Counted from the first letter of the stretch, positions 7,951-17,381 are shown. The stretch is 49,274 bases of DNA from Chitinophagales bacterium (GCA_014380545.1 JACMJP010000238.1:1-49274); one strand, 5' to 3'. The notes: generated by a model not told the origin, from the letters alone. Program-made: numbers and translations.

Positions 7951-10365
7951 TTAAAATAATTTTATTTTATTTTTTATACCAAAAAACCTCCTGAAGAAAG
8001 ATTTTTTGTTTTCAGCATCAGAATAATAATCATGGTAACCGCTATAACCATAACCATAACCATAACCATAACCATAGCCATATTCTGTTCCACTGGCATT
8101 TGCATCGTTCACAATGATCGCTAGGTTTTTAATTCCATTATCAAAATATAACCGGTTTATATTATTAATAAAATTACGTTTGCTGAAATTTGCTCTTAAA
8201 ACATATAAAGGCAGGTCAACTTTTGATAACACAGGGATTGAGTCGGCAACAATACCAACAGGTGGACTGTCAATAATAACATAATCATATTTTTCCTGCA
8301 AATCACTCAATAATTTATCCGCAGCAGAAGATACTAATAATTCAGCAGGGTTTGGTGGAGTGGGGCCGGATAATAAAATATCCATGTATTGATGTCCCGA
8401 AGCATGCAAACACTCTTCTAAAGAATTTTTACCAATTAATATTGTACTAATGCCTTTGTCATTTTTAAATTTAAATGCTTTGTGTACTTTAGGTTTGCGT
8501 AAATCAAAATCTATAAGAATAACTTTTTTCTCTAATGTGCTTAATACATAAGCAAGATTTAATGCAATAAAAGTTTTTCCTTCTCCACTCACCGTTGATG
8601 TAACTGACAGCAGGATACCTTTTTCTTTATTCTTCAGGAAATATTGCATATTACTGCGCACTGCCCTGAACGCTTCTGCAATTTGCGATCTCGGGTTATT
8701 ATCTACAACAATTTGCGGACGATCTAACTTGCTTTTTGTGTATTGAGGTAAGATACCTAGTATAGGAATTGAAGTTGCTTTTTCCACATCAGGTACCCCT
8801 ATAATTACGCTGTGTAATAAAAATCTTAAATATACATGCGCAAAACTTAAACCTACACCAATTAAAAAACATAAACCCCATATTTTTGATCTCACAGGTG
8901 AAACCACTGAACCTTTTTCTCCTGCGTCAAGAATTATATAATCACTCGTCATGCCTGCAAGGCTTATTGCGTATTCACTTTGTTTTTCAAGCAGTAATAA
9001 ATAATATTTTTCTTTCAGGTCATTTAATCTTGTGAGCCGTGCGAATTCGCTTTCTTTTTCAGGTAATTGTAAAAATTCACTTTCATATTTTTTTTCTTCG
9101 CTTTCAAGATATTGTTTCCGCACATTCAGTTTATCCTGTGCATTTCTGATTGCTGAACGAAAATTTTTCTTGACGCCGTCAATTTGCTTATTGATATTTG
9201 TAACCCTGGGATCTGTAGATACAACACTAATACCTAGGTTTTCTTTTTGCCTCTTTAATTCAGTGAGGGAGTTTATGTACGGAGAAAAATCATTGTATTT
9301 CAAATCGCCAAAAAAATTAGATATTTCATCTAAATTATCATTATTATTATCTGTAAAATCACTCAGCCAGTTTAGTCCTTTTTCTTCCAGCATAACTTCA
9401 AGTTGTGCCTGGTCTATTTCATTTAATTTTTCTGTAATATTTGTTTCTGCAATACTTGGACTTATAATCAGGTTTTGTTTTTTAAAATTCTTCAATACAT
9501 TCTCTTGGTTATATAATTCTTTTTCCAATGAATCTATCTGCGATTCAATGAACTCAATTACCAGTGATGCACTTATTGCTTTTCTTTCAAGGCTCAGGCT
9601 TACAATTTCCTGTGCTATTGTATTTACAATCTCCTTACACTTTTCTCTGTTAGGGTCTTTATAATTTATAACTATTTTTCCCCCGTACAAATTATCAACG
9701 TCAATTCCAATACCCCCTTCAATATTTTTAGCAGATTGTTCTATATCATTTAAAACAAAATAAAAATTCTTATTCCAATGGTTGGGGTTTCTATCCAATA
9801 ATTTCCCCTGTAAATTAAATGCAGCAGTATTATAAATTTTATCAAAAGAATAATCTACGGAAATCTCTTCGCCATTATAAATATACCGCAAATTGTAAAT
9901 TGTTTCGTCTAAAATTGTAATGTCTATTTCTATACCAATTATCGAAGAGTCAAGAATAGTTGCCTGCACCTCATAAGGAGTTGAATTATACATTTCTGCA
10001 GTTTTTAATCTTTCCTTTAAATAATAACTAACATTAATAGGTAATTTTTTTAGTGCTTGTATCTTGTATCCTTTAGATTTCAAGATTGTCATCTCCTCAT
10101 TCAGCCGGTCAACATTGGGTTTAGATACAAGAATACCAAGATCAATGCTATTTTCCTGTGAACGGTCTTTAAATTGCACAACTGCACTGCTCTGATACAT
10201 TGGAGTTGCATATCTTAAATAGAGATATGCGATTACCATAATAATGATCATGTAAGCAACAATCCACCAACGGTTAATCCAGGCAATTGTTAAAAACAAT
10301 TTCCAGTTAAATGAACCAGAATCCTGTTGCCCATTATCATTTAATATTTCATCTTTTCCGTTCAT
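7951..10365 (-). CDS. wzc: Polysaccharide co-polymerase / tyrosine autokinase (Wzc type)
   Basis: 804-aa inner-membrane protein that in Wzx/Wzy systems regulates chain length and export by cycles of tyrosine autophosphorylation. TM1 is at about 34-52, followed by a Wzz-like periplasmic domain with long coiled-coil segments (about 265-470) and TM2 at about 495-518. The cytoplasmic BY-kinase domain has Walker A SGEGKT (near 592-598), Walker A' LIDFDLRKP (616-625) and Walker B YVIIDSPP (694-702). The C-terminal tyrosine cluster is an alternating Tyr-Gly run at 762-774 followed by HDYYSD; it is encoded by a hexamer repeat (see 8044-8082). It lies 21 bases downstream of wza and is the last gene of the long minus-strand operon. 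No cognate low-molecular-weight phosphatase (Wzb) is in the window. Confidence 0.93.
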   Translation of the reverse strand: MNGKDEILNDNGQQDSGSFNWKLFLTIAWINRWWIVAYMIIIMVIAYLYLRYATPMYQSSAVVQFKDRSQENSIDLGILVSKPNVDRLNEEMTILKSKGYKIQALKKLPINVSYYLKERLKTAEMYNSTPYEVQATILDSSIIGIEIDITILDETIYNLRYIYNGEEISVDYSFDKIYNTAAFNLQGKLLDRNPNHWNKNFYFVLNDIEQSAKNIEGGIGIDVDNLYGGKIVINYKDPNREKCKEIVNTIAQEIVSLSLERKAISASLVIEFIESQIDSLEKELYNQENVLKNFKKQNLIISPSIAETNITEKLNEIDQAQLEVMLEEKGLNWLSDFTDNNNDNLDEISNFFGDLKYNDFSPYINSLTELKRQKENLGISVVSTDPRVTNINKQIDGVKKNFRSAIRNAQDKLNVRKQYLESEEKKYESEFLQLPEKESEFARLTRLNDLKEKYYLLLLEKQSEYAISLAGMTSDYIILDAGEKGSVVSPVRSKIWGLCFLIGVGLSFAHVYLRFLLHSVIIGVPDVEKATSIPILGILPQYTKSKLDRPQIVVDNNPRSQIAEAFRAVRSNMQYFLKNKEKGILLSVTSTVSGEGKTFIALNLAYVLSTLEKKVILIDFDLRKPKVHKAFKFKNDKGISTILIGKNSLEECLHASGHQYMDILLSGPTPPNPAELLVSSAADKLLSDLQEKYDYVIIDSPPVGIVADSIPVLSKVDLPLYVLRANFSKRNFINNINRLYFDNGIKNLAIIVNDANASGTEYGYGYGYGYGYGYSGYHDYYSDAENKKSFFRRFFGIKNKIKLF
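8044..8082 (-). repeat. Hexanucleotide tandem repeat encoding the Tyr-Gly tail of Wzc
   Basis: On the + strand the unit ATAACC is repeated five times in a row, followed by one variant unit ATAGCC and a final ATA. On the coding strand this reads as seven Tyr alternating with six Gly. Units are six bases long, so gain or loss of a unit keeps the reading frame and changes the number of phosphorylatable tyrosines. Confidence 0.85.
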
Positions 10366-10386
10366 TTTTAATGATTCCGCAAAAAT

Positions 10387-11166
10387 TTAAATTTTATTAA
10401 GGCTCGCAAAGTATACATAAATTACAATGATGCCTGATACAGCTGTTAAAATGGGTGTAAGTTCTTTTATTAATTCCGTGTTTACTGTAGGTTCAATATA
10501 AATAATATCGTTTGGTTGAATGCGGGTATTTGCTAATTGTAAACCTTCAAGGGTTGAAAGATCAATTAAACTCATTTGAAGACTATCAGCATTTTCCCGT
10601 ATCACTTTTATTTTTGAAGATTTACCTGTTGCGGTTATCCCGCCAGCCTGCGCTATCGCTTCAATAATTGTCATATTCTTGTTTTCCAGTTTCACAACTT
10701 CTGCTCTTTCATTCCCCCGGTAAACAGTTACTCTTTTATTCATTACATAAAGCCGCACATAAGGTTCAATATAATGTTCTGCATATAATTGCTGCAATTG
10801 TAACATTGCCTCCTGTTCTGTTATGCCTGAAAGATTAACTATGCCCAACACCGGGAGGTTTACATTTCCTGCCCTGTCAATTTCATATTGTAATGAAACG
10901 GGAATACCTCCTGAGGATGACATATTACTTACAGAAACCAATAATGGGTCTAGCAGCTTATCTCCCTTATTTGAGAACACATGCAATTCAAATTTATCAC
11001 CAGGTACTAATTTATAATCAGCTGACTGTTGTGTTAGCTGTGCATATTCATAATCTTTAGGTGTCTTAAAAAGTTTGTTGGGGAAAAAAAAATTACAGGA
11101 TATGCAGCAACATATTATAATGGAGCAAAAAAAAATTTTCGCAGGTGCTGAATAAAAAATATGCAT
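10387..11166 (-). CDS. wza: Polysaccharide export outer-membrane lipoprotein (Wza type)
   Basis: 259-aa protein of the polysaccharide export (Poly_export/SLBB) family, which forms the outer-membrane channel for capsule or exopolysaccharide. The N-terminus is a hydrophobic signal rich in Cys, ending CCCISCN, with the probable lipidated Cys at 24. The Poly_export domain begins KLVPGDKFELHVFS; an SLBB-like segment contains VTVYRGNERAEVVKLENKNMTIIEAIAQAGG reduced here to its core GNERAEVVKLENKNM. A C-terminal hydrophobic helix (about 238-256) matches the membrane-spanning segment of Bacteroidota members. It is shorter than E. coli Wza (about 380 aa), as is usual in this phylum. It sits 21 bases upstream of wzc and 116 bases downstream of the CapD-like gene. 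Confidence 0.88.
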   Translation of the reverse strand: MHIFYSAPAKIFFCSIIICCCISCNFFFPNKLFKTPKDYEYAQLTQQSADYKLVPGDKFELHVFSNKGDKLLDPLLVSVSNMSSSGGIPVSLQYEIDRAGNVNLPVLGIVNLSGITEQEAMLQLQQLYAEHYIEPYVRLYVMNKRVTVYRGNERAEVVKLENKNMTIIEAIAQAGGITATGKSSKIKVIRENADSLQMSLIDLSTLEGLQLANTRIQPNDIIYIEPTVNTELIKELTPILTAVSGIIVIYVYFASLNKI

Positions 11167-11282
11167 TTATTTAATAGTGAATCATCTATTCCTTCAATAC
11201 CAATTTTCGTAAAATCTTGTACAAAGATAAAGAGAGACCATCATTACAATAGCGTCGACTTTACTTCATATATAGAATATAA

Positions 11283-13226
11283 TCACTTATCAGAGATGTT
11301 AAAAAACCTTGTTTCGTTGTCAAGCCCCGTGAATGCAGAATTCCGGCTAATAAACTCAGGTATAAATTCTTTTAATACAGCCACAACTTTGAACTGGTCG
11401 GGTTCAATCATTGAATGCTGAAATTTATCAAAAACGTATTCGACGAATGCTGAGTCGTATGTAGTAGCATTTGCAACCATGATTTTCGGGTGTGGTGTGG
11501 GCAATGTATTTTCCCTATCATTGAGAAGTTCTTCATGTAATTTTTCTCCCGAACGCAATCCTGTAAAAATAAACTCTATATCTTTATCAGGCATTAAACC
11601 AGAAAGCAATACCATCTTTCTTGCAAGATCATAAATCTTTACACTTTCGCCCATATCAAATAAATAAATCTCTCCTCCATTTCCTAATGAAGAAGCCTGC
11701 AATACAAGTTGGCATGCTTCGGAAATTGTCATAAAATATCTTGTTACTTCAGGATGTGTAATCGTTACAGGTCCGCCATTTTCTATTTGCTTTTTAAATA
11801 ATGGGATTACAGATCCACTACTTCCTAATACGTTTCCGAATCTTGTAGTAACAAATTTAGTTGAAGGGTACCTATCAGACATATCCTTTACATATATCTC
11901 TGCGGCCCGTTTTGTTGCACCCATGACATTTGTGGGGTTAACAGCTTTATCTGTTGAAATAAATATAAATTTATTAACCTTATTTTCAACTGAAAGATCA
12001 ACAAGGTTTTTCGTTCCAAGAACATTTACATGCACCGCCTCAAGCGGGTTTGTTTCCATGAGCGGAACATGTTTATAAGCAGCAGCATGGAAAACAATTT
12101 CCGGTTTATATGTTTCAAAAACATGCTGAAGACGATGTCTTTGGGTAATATCGCAGATAATTGTTTCAACAACATGTTCTTCCATCAATTGCATCATGAG
12201 CCATAGTTCAGTTTGCAGGTCATACAAACCACTTTCAGCCTGATCAAGCAGAATTAATTTTTTAGGTTTATGGTAAATAACCTGTCTTACCAGTTCGCTT
12301 CCAATAGAACCTGCAGCTCCTGTGATTAAAATTATTTTACCCGATATTTCATCATTAATATTGCCTGAATGTATATGAATAAGCTCTCTTTCTAACAAAT
12401 CCTCAATACGCATATTTCTTATCTGGTGTGCTGTAAGTTTTCCGTTTATCCAATCTTCCATTGGGGGAAGATGTTTTACACTCACCTTATTTGCAAGGCA
12501 TCTTTCAACAACAATATTTTTTATATCATGTGAAAGATGGGGTTCTGCTATGATACATTCCGTTATTCTAAAATTTTTTACTAAATTAGAAATTTTTGAA
12601 ACTGGATATACTTTTACCCCTTCTAAATATTTATTTATTTTTTCTTTATCATCATCTATAAATGCACATACTTTATAATTTTTAAACATATCTTCTTTTA
12701 ACGCCCGCAAAGTATTCACACCTCCTCTGTCTGCACCATAAATAATTACTGATAAAGTTGGCAACATACTTTGTTTACCTGATTGATAAAATAATACTTT
12801 AATACCATATCGGCTTAATGCAAGTAATACTATGTTTAGTATAAAATGTATTATTGCAATAGAAGCAGGCAATACATGAACCTCAGGTGAAAAATATTTG
12901 CTGAGTGTTGAAACAAGAATAGTAAAGACTGATGCTGCAATACCTGCCCTAACTAATTTAATTGTATCTGCAACACCAGAATGTCTGATTATTCCTTCGT
13001 ATGATTTGAATAAAATAAATGTAATTGTATAAAGAGTGGTTATTAGCGTTAAATCTCTTACAAATATGTTGAAATGTATTTCGTCAGTGCGAAAATTATA
13101 ACGCAGAATGTAGGCGACACAATAGGTGAATATTGTGACCATTAAATCAAACCCTAAAACGATCCACTTTGAAAGAATACGGGTGCCTAAGACCTGATTA
13201 ATAATCGTTCGCAACGCTTGTGGCAT
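11283..13226 (-). CDS. Membrane-bound nucleotide-sugar 4,6-dehydratase (CapD/PglF/WbpM-like)
   Basis: 647-aa NAD-dependent dehydratase/epimerase of the FlaA1/CapD family, expected to convert UDP-GlcNAc to a UDP-4-keto-6-deoxy sugar. The N-terminal about 145 residues carry four transmembrane helices. A first Rossmann-like domain has GADRGGVNTLRAL (164-176). The catalytic SDR domain has the nucleotide motif TGAAGSIG (302-309) and FHAAAYKHVPLME. The active site STDKAVNPTNVMGATKR (424-440) has the Met-x3-Lys typical of this dehydratase family in place of Tyr-x3-Lys. Length and layout match PglF/WbpM. Its partners in the operon are the DegT aminotransferase 116 bases upstream and a PglC-like transferase. 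The intergenic gaps on both sides (116 bases each) are larger than elsewhere in the operon. Confidence 0.9.
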   Translation of the reverse strand: MPQALRTIINQVLGTRILSKWIVLGFDLMVTIFTYCVAYILRYNFRTDEIHFNIFVRDLTLITTLYTITFILFKSYEGIIRHSGVADTIKLVRAGIAASVFTILVSTLSKYFSPEVHVLPASIAIIHFILNIVLLALSRYGIKVLFYQSGKQSMLPTLSVIIYGADRGGVNTLRALKEDMFKNYKVCAFIDDDKEKINKYLEGVKVYPVSKISNLVKNFRITECIIAEPHLSHDIKNIVVERCLANKVSVKHLPPMEDWINGKLTAHQIRNMRIEDLLERELIHIHSGNINDEISGKIILITGAAGSIGSELVRQVIYHKPKKLILLDQAESGLYDLQTELWLMMQLMEEHVVETIICDITQRHRLQHVFETYKPEIVFHAAAYKHVPLMETNPLEAVHVNVLGTKNLVDLSVENKVNKFIFISTDKAVNPTNVMGATKRAAEIYVKDMSDRYPSTKFVTTRFGNVLGSSGSVIPLFKKQIENGGPVTITHPEVTRYFMTISEACQLVLQASSLGNGGEIYLFDMGESVKIYDLARKMVLLSGLMPDKDIEFIFTGLRSGEKLHEELLNDRENTLPTPHPKIMVANATTYDSAFVEYVFDKFQHSMIEPDQFKVVAVLKEFIPEFISRNSAFTGLDNETRFFNISDK

Positions 13227-13342
13227 AAATTAATTTTGTGTGTGTACAAATACGGTCTGATACAGATTAGGTAAAACGCAATTATAAAGGTAAGTCAATT
13301 ATACGCAAACAGTCACCGACGGATATTAAAAATATGTGACAA

Positions 13343-14500
13343 TTATTTTAAGGATTTGGAGGGTTCTAATCCGGACTTAATTACAGCGATTATGTGTGTA
13401 AGGTTTTGTTGAGAAAGGTCAGAGCCGGAAGGCAGACATAAACCTGAATTGAAGAGTTTCTCTGATGTTCCGTTTACAAATTTCGGATGATGTTTAAACA
13501 CCGGTTGCAGATGAAGCGGTTTCCATAAAGGTCTTGCTTCAATATTTTGTTGTTCAAGTTGTAAACGAATATCTGTATTTGATATACCGTTTGTTTTTGT
13601 TTCATCAATTAAAATTGTAGTAAGCCAACGGTTACTGAAATAACCCGTTTTTTCTTTCAAAAAAGAAATTCCATTAAGATCATTTAAAGCAGACGAGTAA
13701 GTATTAAAATTATTCCGCCTTTGTTGGATTCGTTCTTCTAACACTGTCATTTGTCCTACTCCTATTGCGGCGCAGATATTACTCAATCGATAATTATATC
13801 CGATTTGTGAATGCTCGTAATGCGGGGCTTTATCTCTTGCCTGCGTTGCCAAAAATTTTGCTGTTTCAATATAATCTTTATTATTACTTATTAATGCCCC
13901 GCCCCCTGATGTTGTTATAATTTTATTTCCATTAAAGGATAGAATATTTAATACCCCAAATGTTCCGGTATATTGATCTTTATATTTTGATCCTAAAGAT
14001 TCTGCCGCATCTTCAATAATTGGAATTTCATACTTATTTGATACGATTATAATATCATGCATATTAGCTGGCATACCATATAAATGCACAACAATAATTG
14101 CGGCGGGCTTCTTATTTTTTTTTTGAATACAAAATTCAATTGCTTCAGCGAGAAGATTTGCATCCATGTTCCATGTGTTTGTTTCACTATCAACAAACAC
14201 GGGAATTGCATTTTCATATATAACAGGATTTGCTGAGGCTGAAAATGTAAAAGAAGGGCAAATAACATAATCACCTTTTTTTACACCCCTTATTTTTAAT
14301 GCAAGGTGCATTGCTGCTGTTCCCGAGCTAAGCGCTGCTGCATGCTGTATACCAACATAACTGCATATATCTTTTTCAAATCTATTTACGTAGCTGCCTA
14401 AAGGGGCTATCCAATTGCTGGCAAAGGCGTCCTGCACATACTCCAATTCCTTTCCGCACATGTGTGGAGGAGATAACCATATTTTTTTATTTTCACTCAC
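13343..14500 (-). CDS. DegT/DnrJ/EryC1/StrS sugar aminotransferase (PglE-like)
   Basis: 385-aa PLP-dependent aminotransferase of the sugar-modifying DegT family, predicted to aminate the 4-keto sugar made by the neighbouring dehydratase. Visible features are LSSGTAAMHLAL (58-69), the aromatic substrate-stacking region PSFTFSASANPVIY, the cofactor Asp in IIEDAAESLGS (near 164) and the PLP-binding Lys193 in SFNGNKIITTSGGG. The N-terminus IWLSPPHMCGKELEYV resembles PglE-type 4-aminotransferases. The start is a GTG; a stop-free extension is not available close upstream. It is 8 bases downstream of the ATP-grasp gene. The identity of the exact nucleotide sugar is inferred from context only. Confidence 0.9.
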   Translation of the reverse strand: MSENKKIWLSPPHMCGKELEYVQDAFASNWIAPLGSYVNRFEKDICSYVGIQHAAALSSGTAAMHLALKIRGVKKGDYVICPSFTFSASANPVIYENAIPVFVDSETNTWNMDANLLAEAIEFCIQKKNKKPAAIIVVHLYGMPANMHDIIIVSNKYEIPIIEDAAESLGSKYKDQYTGTFGVLNILSFNGNKIITTSGGGALISNNKDYIETAKFLATQARDKAPHYEHSQIGYNYRLSNICAAIGVGQMTVLEERIQQRRNNFNTYSSALNDLNGISFLKEKTGYFSNRWLTTILIDETKTNGISNTDIRLQLEQQNIEARPLWKPLHLQPVFKHHPKFVNGTSEKLFNSGLCLPSGSDLSQQNLTHIIAVIKSGLEPSKSLK

Positions 14501-14508
14501 AGTAATTA

Positions 14509-15480
14509 TTACGCTAAATAATTTTTAATAATTATTTCATCATCATATCTGAGCATTAATACGTTTTCTTCCCAATGCTCTGTAAAACTTATTTCTTTCT
14601 TATAAAAATATTCATCTATAAGCATAGCAGGAAAATTCGCACCTGCATGATAACTCAATGGATAACCGCCACCAAATCTTGGATTGATCTCAATTCCGAA
14701 AACGATGTCAGATATTGCATTATAAAACAATTGTAAATTTATGCAACCAACAACTCCCGGCAGGTATTGTAACTTATTATATAGATATTCTATTAATTTA
14801 TTCTTTGCCGTAACGCCTTTACTTACCTCACCTGCCCTTACTTCAATTCGTTTTCTTGGAATTATACATTTTACTTTGTTATCACATCCGTAATACATAT
14901 CAACTGTAAATTCAGTATATTGTTTTGGATCCAGATATTCAAGAAAAATAAATTTTTCTTCATCTAAAATACTTTCAGAAAGTTGCTCACTGTTAAAAGC
15001 AACAAATATGTTTTTTGATGAACTGCCATCCACAGGTTTTACAAATACAGGAAATGATAAGTTGTTTTTTTTATATTGTTCCGGAACGGGTATTTCGTGT
15101 TGCCTGAAAAATTGTTGCGTTAGCCTCTTATCTCTGCAAATAGAGATAAATGAATGATCAGAAATAATACAATGCGTTCCGATGTTTTTAAATTCATTTT
15201 TATGTTCAGCCAAAATTTTTAATTCAGTATCAATAGTAGGAATGATCATTCCTATATTTTCCTTTTCGCACATTTCAATTAAAGATTCAATATACTTGCC
15301 GCTGTTTATTGTGGGTACAGCATAGTATGCATCGGCTCTCATGCATGCAGGGGATAATTCCGGGGAACTATCAGCAGCTATTACTTTAAGCCCCGGTTTC
15401 TTTTTATGCAACTCCTGCATAAACATTTTTATTAATGAAACCCTTCTACCCGCCGATGTTACTAAAATATTCTGGTGCAT
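14509..15480 (-). CDS. ATP-grasp ligase (carbamoyl-phosphate-synthase-like)
   Basis: 323-aa ATP-grasp enzyme; such enzymes join a carboxylate to an amine or other nucleophile using ATP. The N-terminal pre-ATP-grasp domain begins NILVTSAGRRVSLI and continues IAADSSPELSPACMRAD. The ATP-binding Lys region is FPVFVKPVDGSSSKN (near 141-155), the hinge is FIFLEYL, and the Mg-binding signature is EINPRFGGGYP (near 260). Its ATG overlaps the stop of the PglC-like gene by one base, so the two are translationally linked. It stands between the sugar aminotransferase and the initiating transferase, where PglD-like acetyltransferases are found in the well-known bacillosamine pathway. I infer that it may acylate an amino sugar, for example with an amino acid; the substrate is not shown by the sequence. 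Confidence 0.82.
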   Translation of the reverse strand: MHQNILVTSAGRRVSLIKMFMQELHKKKPGLKVIAADSSPELSPACMRADAYYAVPTINSGKYIESLIEMCEKENIGMIIPTIDTELKILAEHKNEFKNIGTHCIISDHSFISICRDKRLTQQFFRQHEIPVPEQYKKNNLSFPVFVKPVDGSSSKNIFVAFNSEQLSESILDEEKFIFLEYLDPKQYTEFTVDMYYGCDNKVKCIIPRKRIEVRAGEVSKGVTAKNKLIEYLYNKLQYLPGVVGCINLQLFYNAISDIVFGIEINPRFGGGYPLSYHAGANFPAMLIDEYFYKKEISFTEHWEENVLMLRYDDEIIIKNYLA

Positions 15481-16088
15481 TAATTATATCCGTTAAACGG
15501 TGGCATAGTAATATTTTCGGAGCTGCTAACACCTTCTCCGGAAAATATTTTTTTAAATGTGATGAAAATTATTTTAATATCAAGAATAAAGTTATAATTT
15601 TCTACATACCACACATCCAATAAAAATTTTTCCTTCCATGAAATAGCATTTCTTCCATTTATTTGTGCCCAACCTGTAATGCCTGGTTTTAAAAGATGCC
15701 TGCGGTTTTGTTCAATGGAATAAATAGGGAGATACTCAATCAATAACGGTCTTGGTCCTACTAAACTCATATCGCCTTTTATTACGTTGATCAATTGCAA
15801 TACTTCATCAAGTGAGCTACGCCGTATAAGCTTCCCGGCAGCAGTTAGTCGATGTGCATCAGGCAACAATTCCCCATCTGCATCTTTTGCGTCATTCATG
15901 GTTTTAAATTTTATAATACTAAAAATATGCGCATTTTTACCGGGCCTTATCTGAGTAAAAAAAGGTTTGCCTTTATTTATCACTAATAAAATTGCAGTAG
16001 TAATAATAATAAACGGAGAAAAAATAATAACTCCCAAAAGTGATATTGTTATATCAAGCATGCGTTTTCCGAATTTTTTATAAACCAC
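15480..16088 (-). CDS. Initiating phosphoglycosyl transferase (PglC-like, small monotopic type)
   Basis: 202-aa enzyme of the bacterial sugar transferase family that transfers a sugar phosphate from a UDP-sugar to undecaprenyl phosphate, the first membrane step in repeat-unit assembly. One re-entrant hydrophobic helix lies at about 12-36. The catalytic Asp-Glu pair is at 94-95 in RRSSLDEVLQL, close to the equivalent position in PglC. GDMSLVGPRPLL and KPGITGWAQINGRN are the conserved following motifs. The short form without N-terminal multi-helix domain is like PglC rather than WbaP. The start is GTG, 2 bases after the preceding gene. Preference for a UDP-diamino or UDP-amino sugar is an inference from the adjacent dehydratase and aminotransferase. 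Confidence 0.92.
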   Translation of the reverse strand: MVYKKFGKRMLDITISLLGVIIFSPFIIITTAILLVINKGKPFFTQIRPGKNAHIFSIIKFKTMNDAKDADGELLPDAHRLTAAGKLIRRSSLDEVLQLINVIKGDMSLVGPRPLLIEYLPIYSIEQNRRHLLKPGITGWAQINGRNAISWKEKFLLDVWYVENYNFILDIKIIFITFKKIFSGEGVSSSENITMPPFNGYN

Positions 16089-16090
16089 AA

Positions 16091-17380
16091 TTATGCGATG
16101 TTTTTAATTTTCTGTTTTTGTACTGATGCAACCGTAGTTTTTTTCTTTATGAATTTTTCAAGTTCTGTAATATACTCTGCTGCAAGTTTTTCTCTATCAA
16201 AATATTTATGCACAAAGGCATATCCGTTCTCACCATGTTGTGAAAGTAATTGTGGATTATTTAAGTATGCCTTCACCTGCTTTGCAAAATGTTCCGGGTT
16301 TTCCGGCTCAACATATAACCCTGCCTGCGCCTCTTCAATTAATTTTTTTGAGACGCCTTCTATTGCCATAAGCACGGGTTTTTTACACGATAAATAATCA
16401 AATGTTTTATTTGAATACACAGTTTTAAAAGTGTCATTTTTCATAAGCACGGAAGTACCCACATCTGCTGCAAGTATGTATTTAAAAATTTCTTCCTTAG
16501 GAACCGGATCAATAAATTGTACATTCTTTAATTGCATATTATACATTTTTTCCTTTAACATATTTTTTTGCATTCCATCTCCTATTAAAACAAATAAAAC
16601 ATTTGAGTCCTTCAGAATAGAAGCAGTTTGAAGGACTTGAATAAGGTGATTTGCTACTCCATGTGCACCAACATAACAGACAACAAATTTATCTTCCCAA
16701 CCAAGTTCTTTTCTAAAGCTTTGCGCCTGAAAGCTGTGCAGTAATTTTTCGGATAAGTTAAAGTCTGCGGCGTTGGGAATGTAAATTATTTTTTCAGCGG
16801 GTATATTTTTTTTTGCAATTATACTTTCTTTAAAAGCAGGCGTTAAGACATTAATAAGTTTTGCTTTTTTATAAATAAATTTTTCCGCAGCAAAAGCCAA
16901 TTTTATTACTAATTTATTTTTCACAATACCCGTATCAATTGCAGATTCAGGCCATAGATCTCTGACCTCAAATACATAAGGAATGCGTTTCAGGCGGGAA
17001 AGAAAATACCCCGCAATACCCACAAATAAAGGTGGCGAACTCACAACAATTAAATCGTATTTTTCTTTTGCCCTGAATATGCCAGCGTATACTGATGAAA
17101 AAACAAATGAAATATAACCTCTTAACCTTCCTGCAAAACCAGTATTGTATTTTTCAGAAACATGAGACCGGATAACCCGTACATTTTTGTGTTCCTCTTC
17201 TTCATACACATATTTACCTTTAAACAGGTGATGTTTTTTTCCTGTACTATAATGTGTCATTCCTGCAAGCACAGTAATACGATGTCCATTTTCTGCCCAC
17301 ACCTTTACCATTTCATTCCACCGGGAACCACCACTATCATGCTTTTCTAAATAATATTGATGAATTAAAAGGATATTCAA
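16091..17380 (-). CDS. Glycosyltransferase family 4 (WbuB-like)
   Basis: 429-aa GT-B fold glycosyltransferase. The N-terminus NILLIHQYYLEKHDSGGSRW and the following VLAGMTHYSTG are characteristic of the WbuB-like group, which in known O-antigen loci adds N-acetyl-fucosamine-type sugars. The acceptor domain has YDLIVVSSPPLFVGIAG and VFEVRDLWPES. The donor-binding C-terminal half has VVCYVGAHGVANHL and a C-terminal segment with FDYLSCKKPVLMA and EAQAGLYVEPENPE. The start is a TTG one base after the previous stop, and fits the family N-terminus. It lies directly upstream of the initiating transferase, so it may add the second sugar; that order is inferred. Confidence 0.85.
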   Translation of the reverse strand: MNILLIHQYYLEKHDSGGSRWNEMVKVWAENGHRITVLAGMTHYSTGKKHHLFKGKYVYEEEEHKNVRVIRSHVSEKYNTGFAGRLRGYISFVFSSVYAGIFRAKEKYDLIVVSSPPLFVGIAGYFLSRLKRIPYVFEVRDLWPESAIDTGIVKNKLVIKLAFAAEKFIYKKAKLINVLTPAFKESIIAKKNIPAEKIIYIPNAADFNLSEKLLHSFQAQSFRKELGWEDKFVVCYVGAHGVANHLIQVLQTASILKDSNVLFVLIGDGMQKNMLKEKMYNMQLKNVQFIDPVPKEEIFKYILAADVGTSVLMKNDTFKTVYSNKTFDYLSCKKPVLMAIEGVSKKLIEEAQAGLYVEPENPEHFAKQVKAYLNNPQLLSQHGENGYAFVHKYFDREKLAAEYITELEKFIKKKTTVASVQKQKIKNIA

Positions 17381-17381
17381 T

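Noticed and set aside
9032..9664. Long + strand open frame (210 codons) opposite the Wzc gene
   Set aside because: It is antisense to the coiled-coil part of wzc, is rich in Ser, Phe and Leu as expected for the reverse of a Lys/Glu/Asn-rich gene, and has no recognisable domain.
11161..11421. + strand open frame of 86 codons over the Wza/CapD junction
   Set aside because: It overlaps the ends of two well-supported minus-strand genes and has no similarity or promoter signal. The 116-base gap itself holds no gene that I can see.
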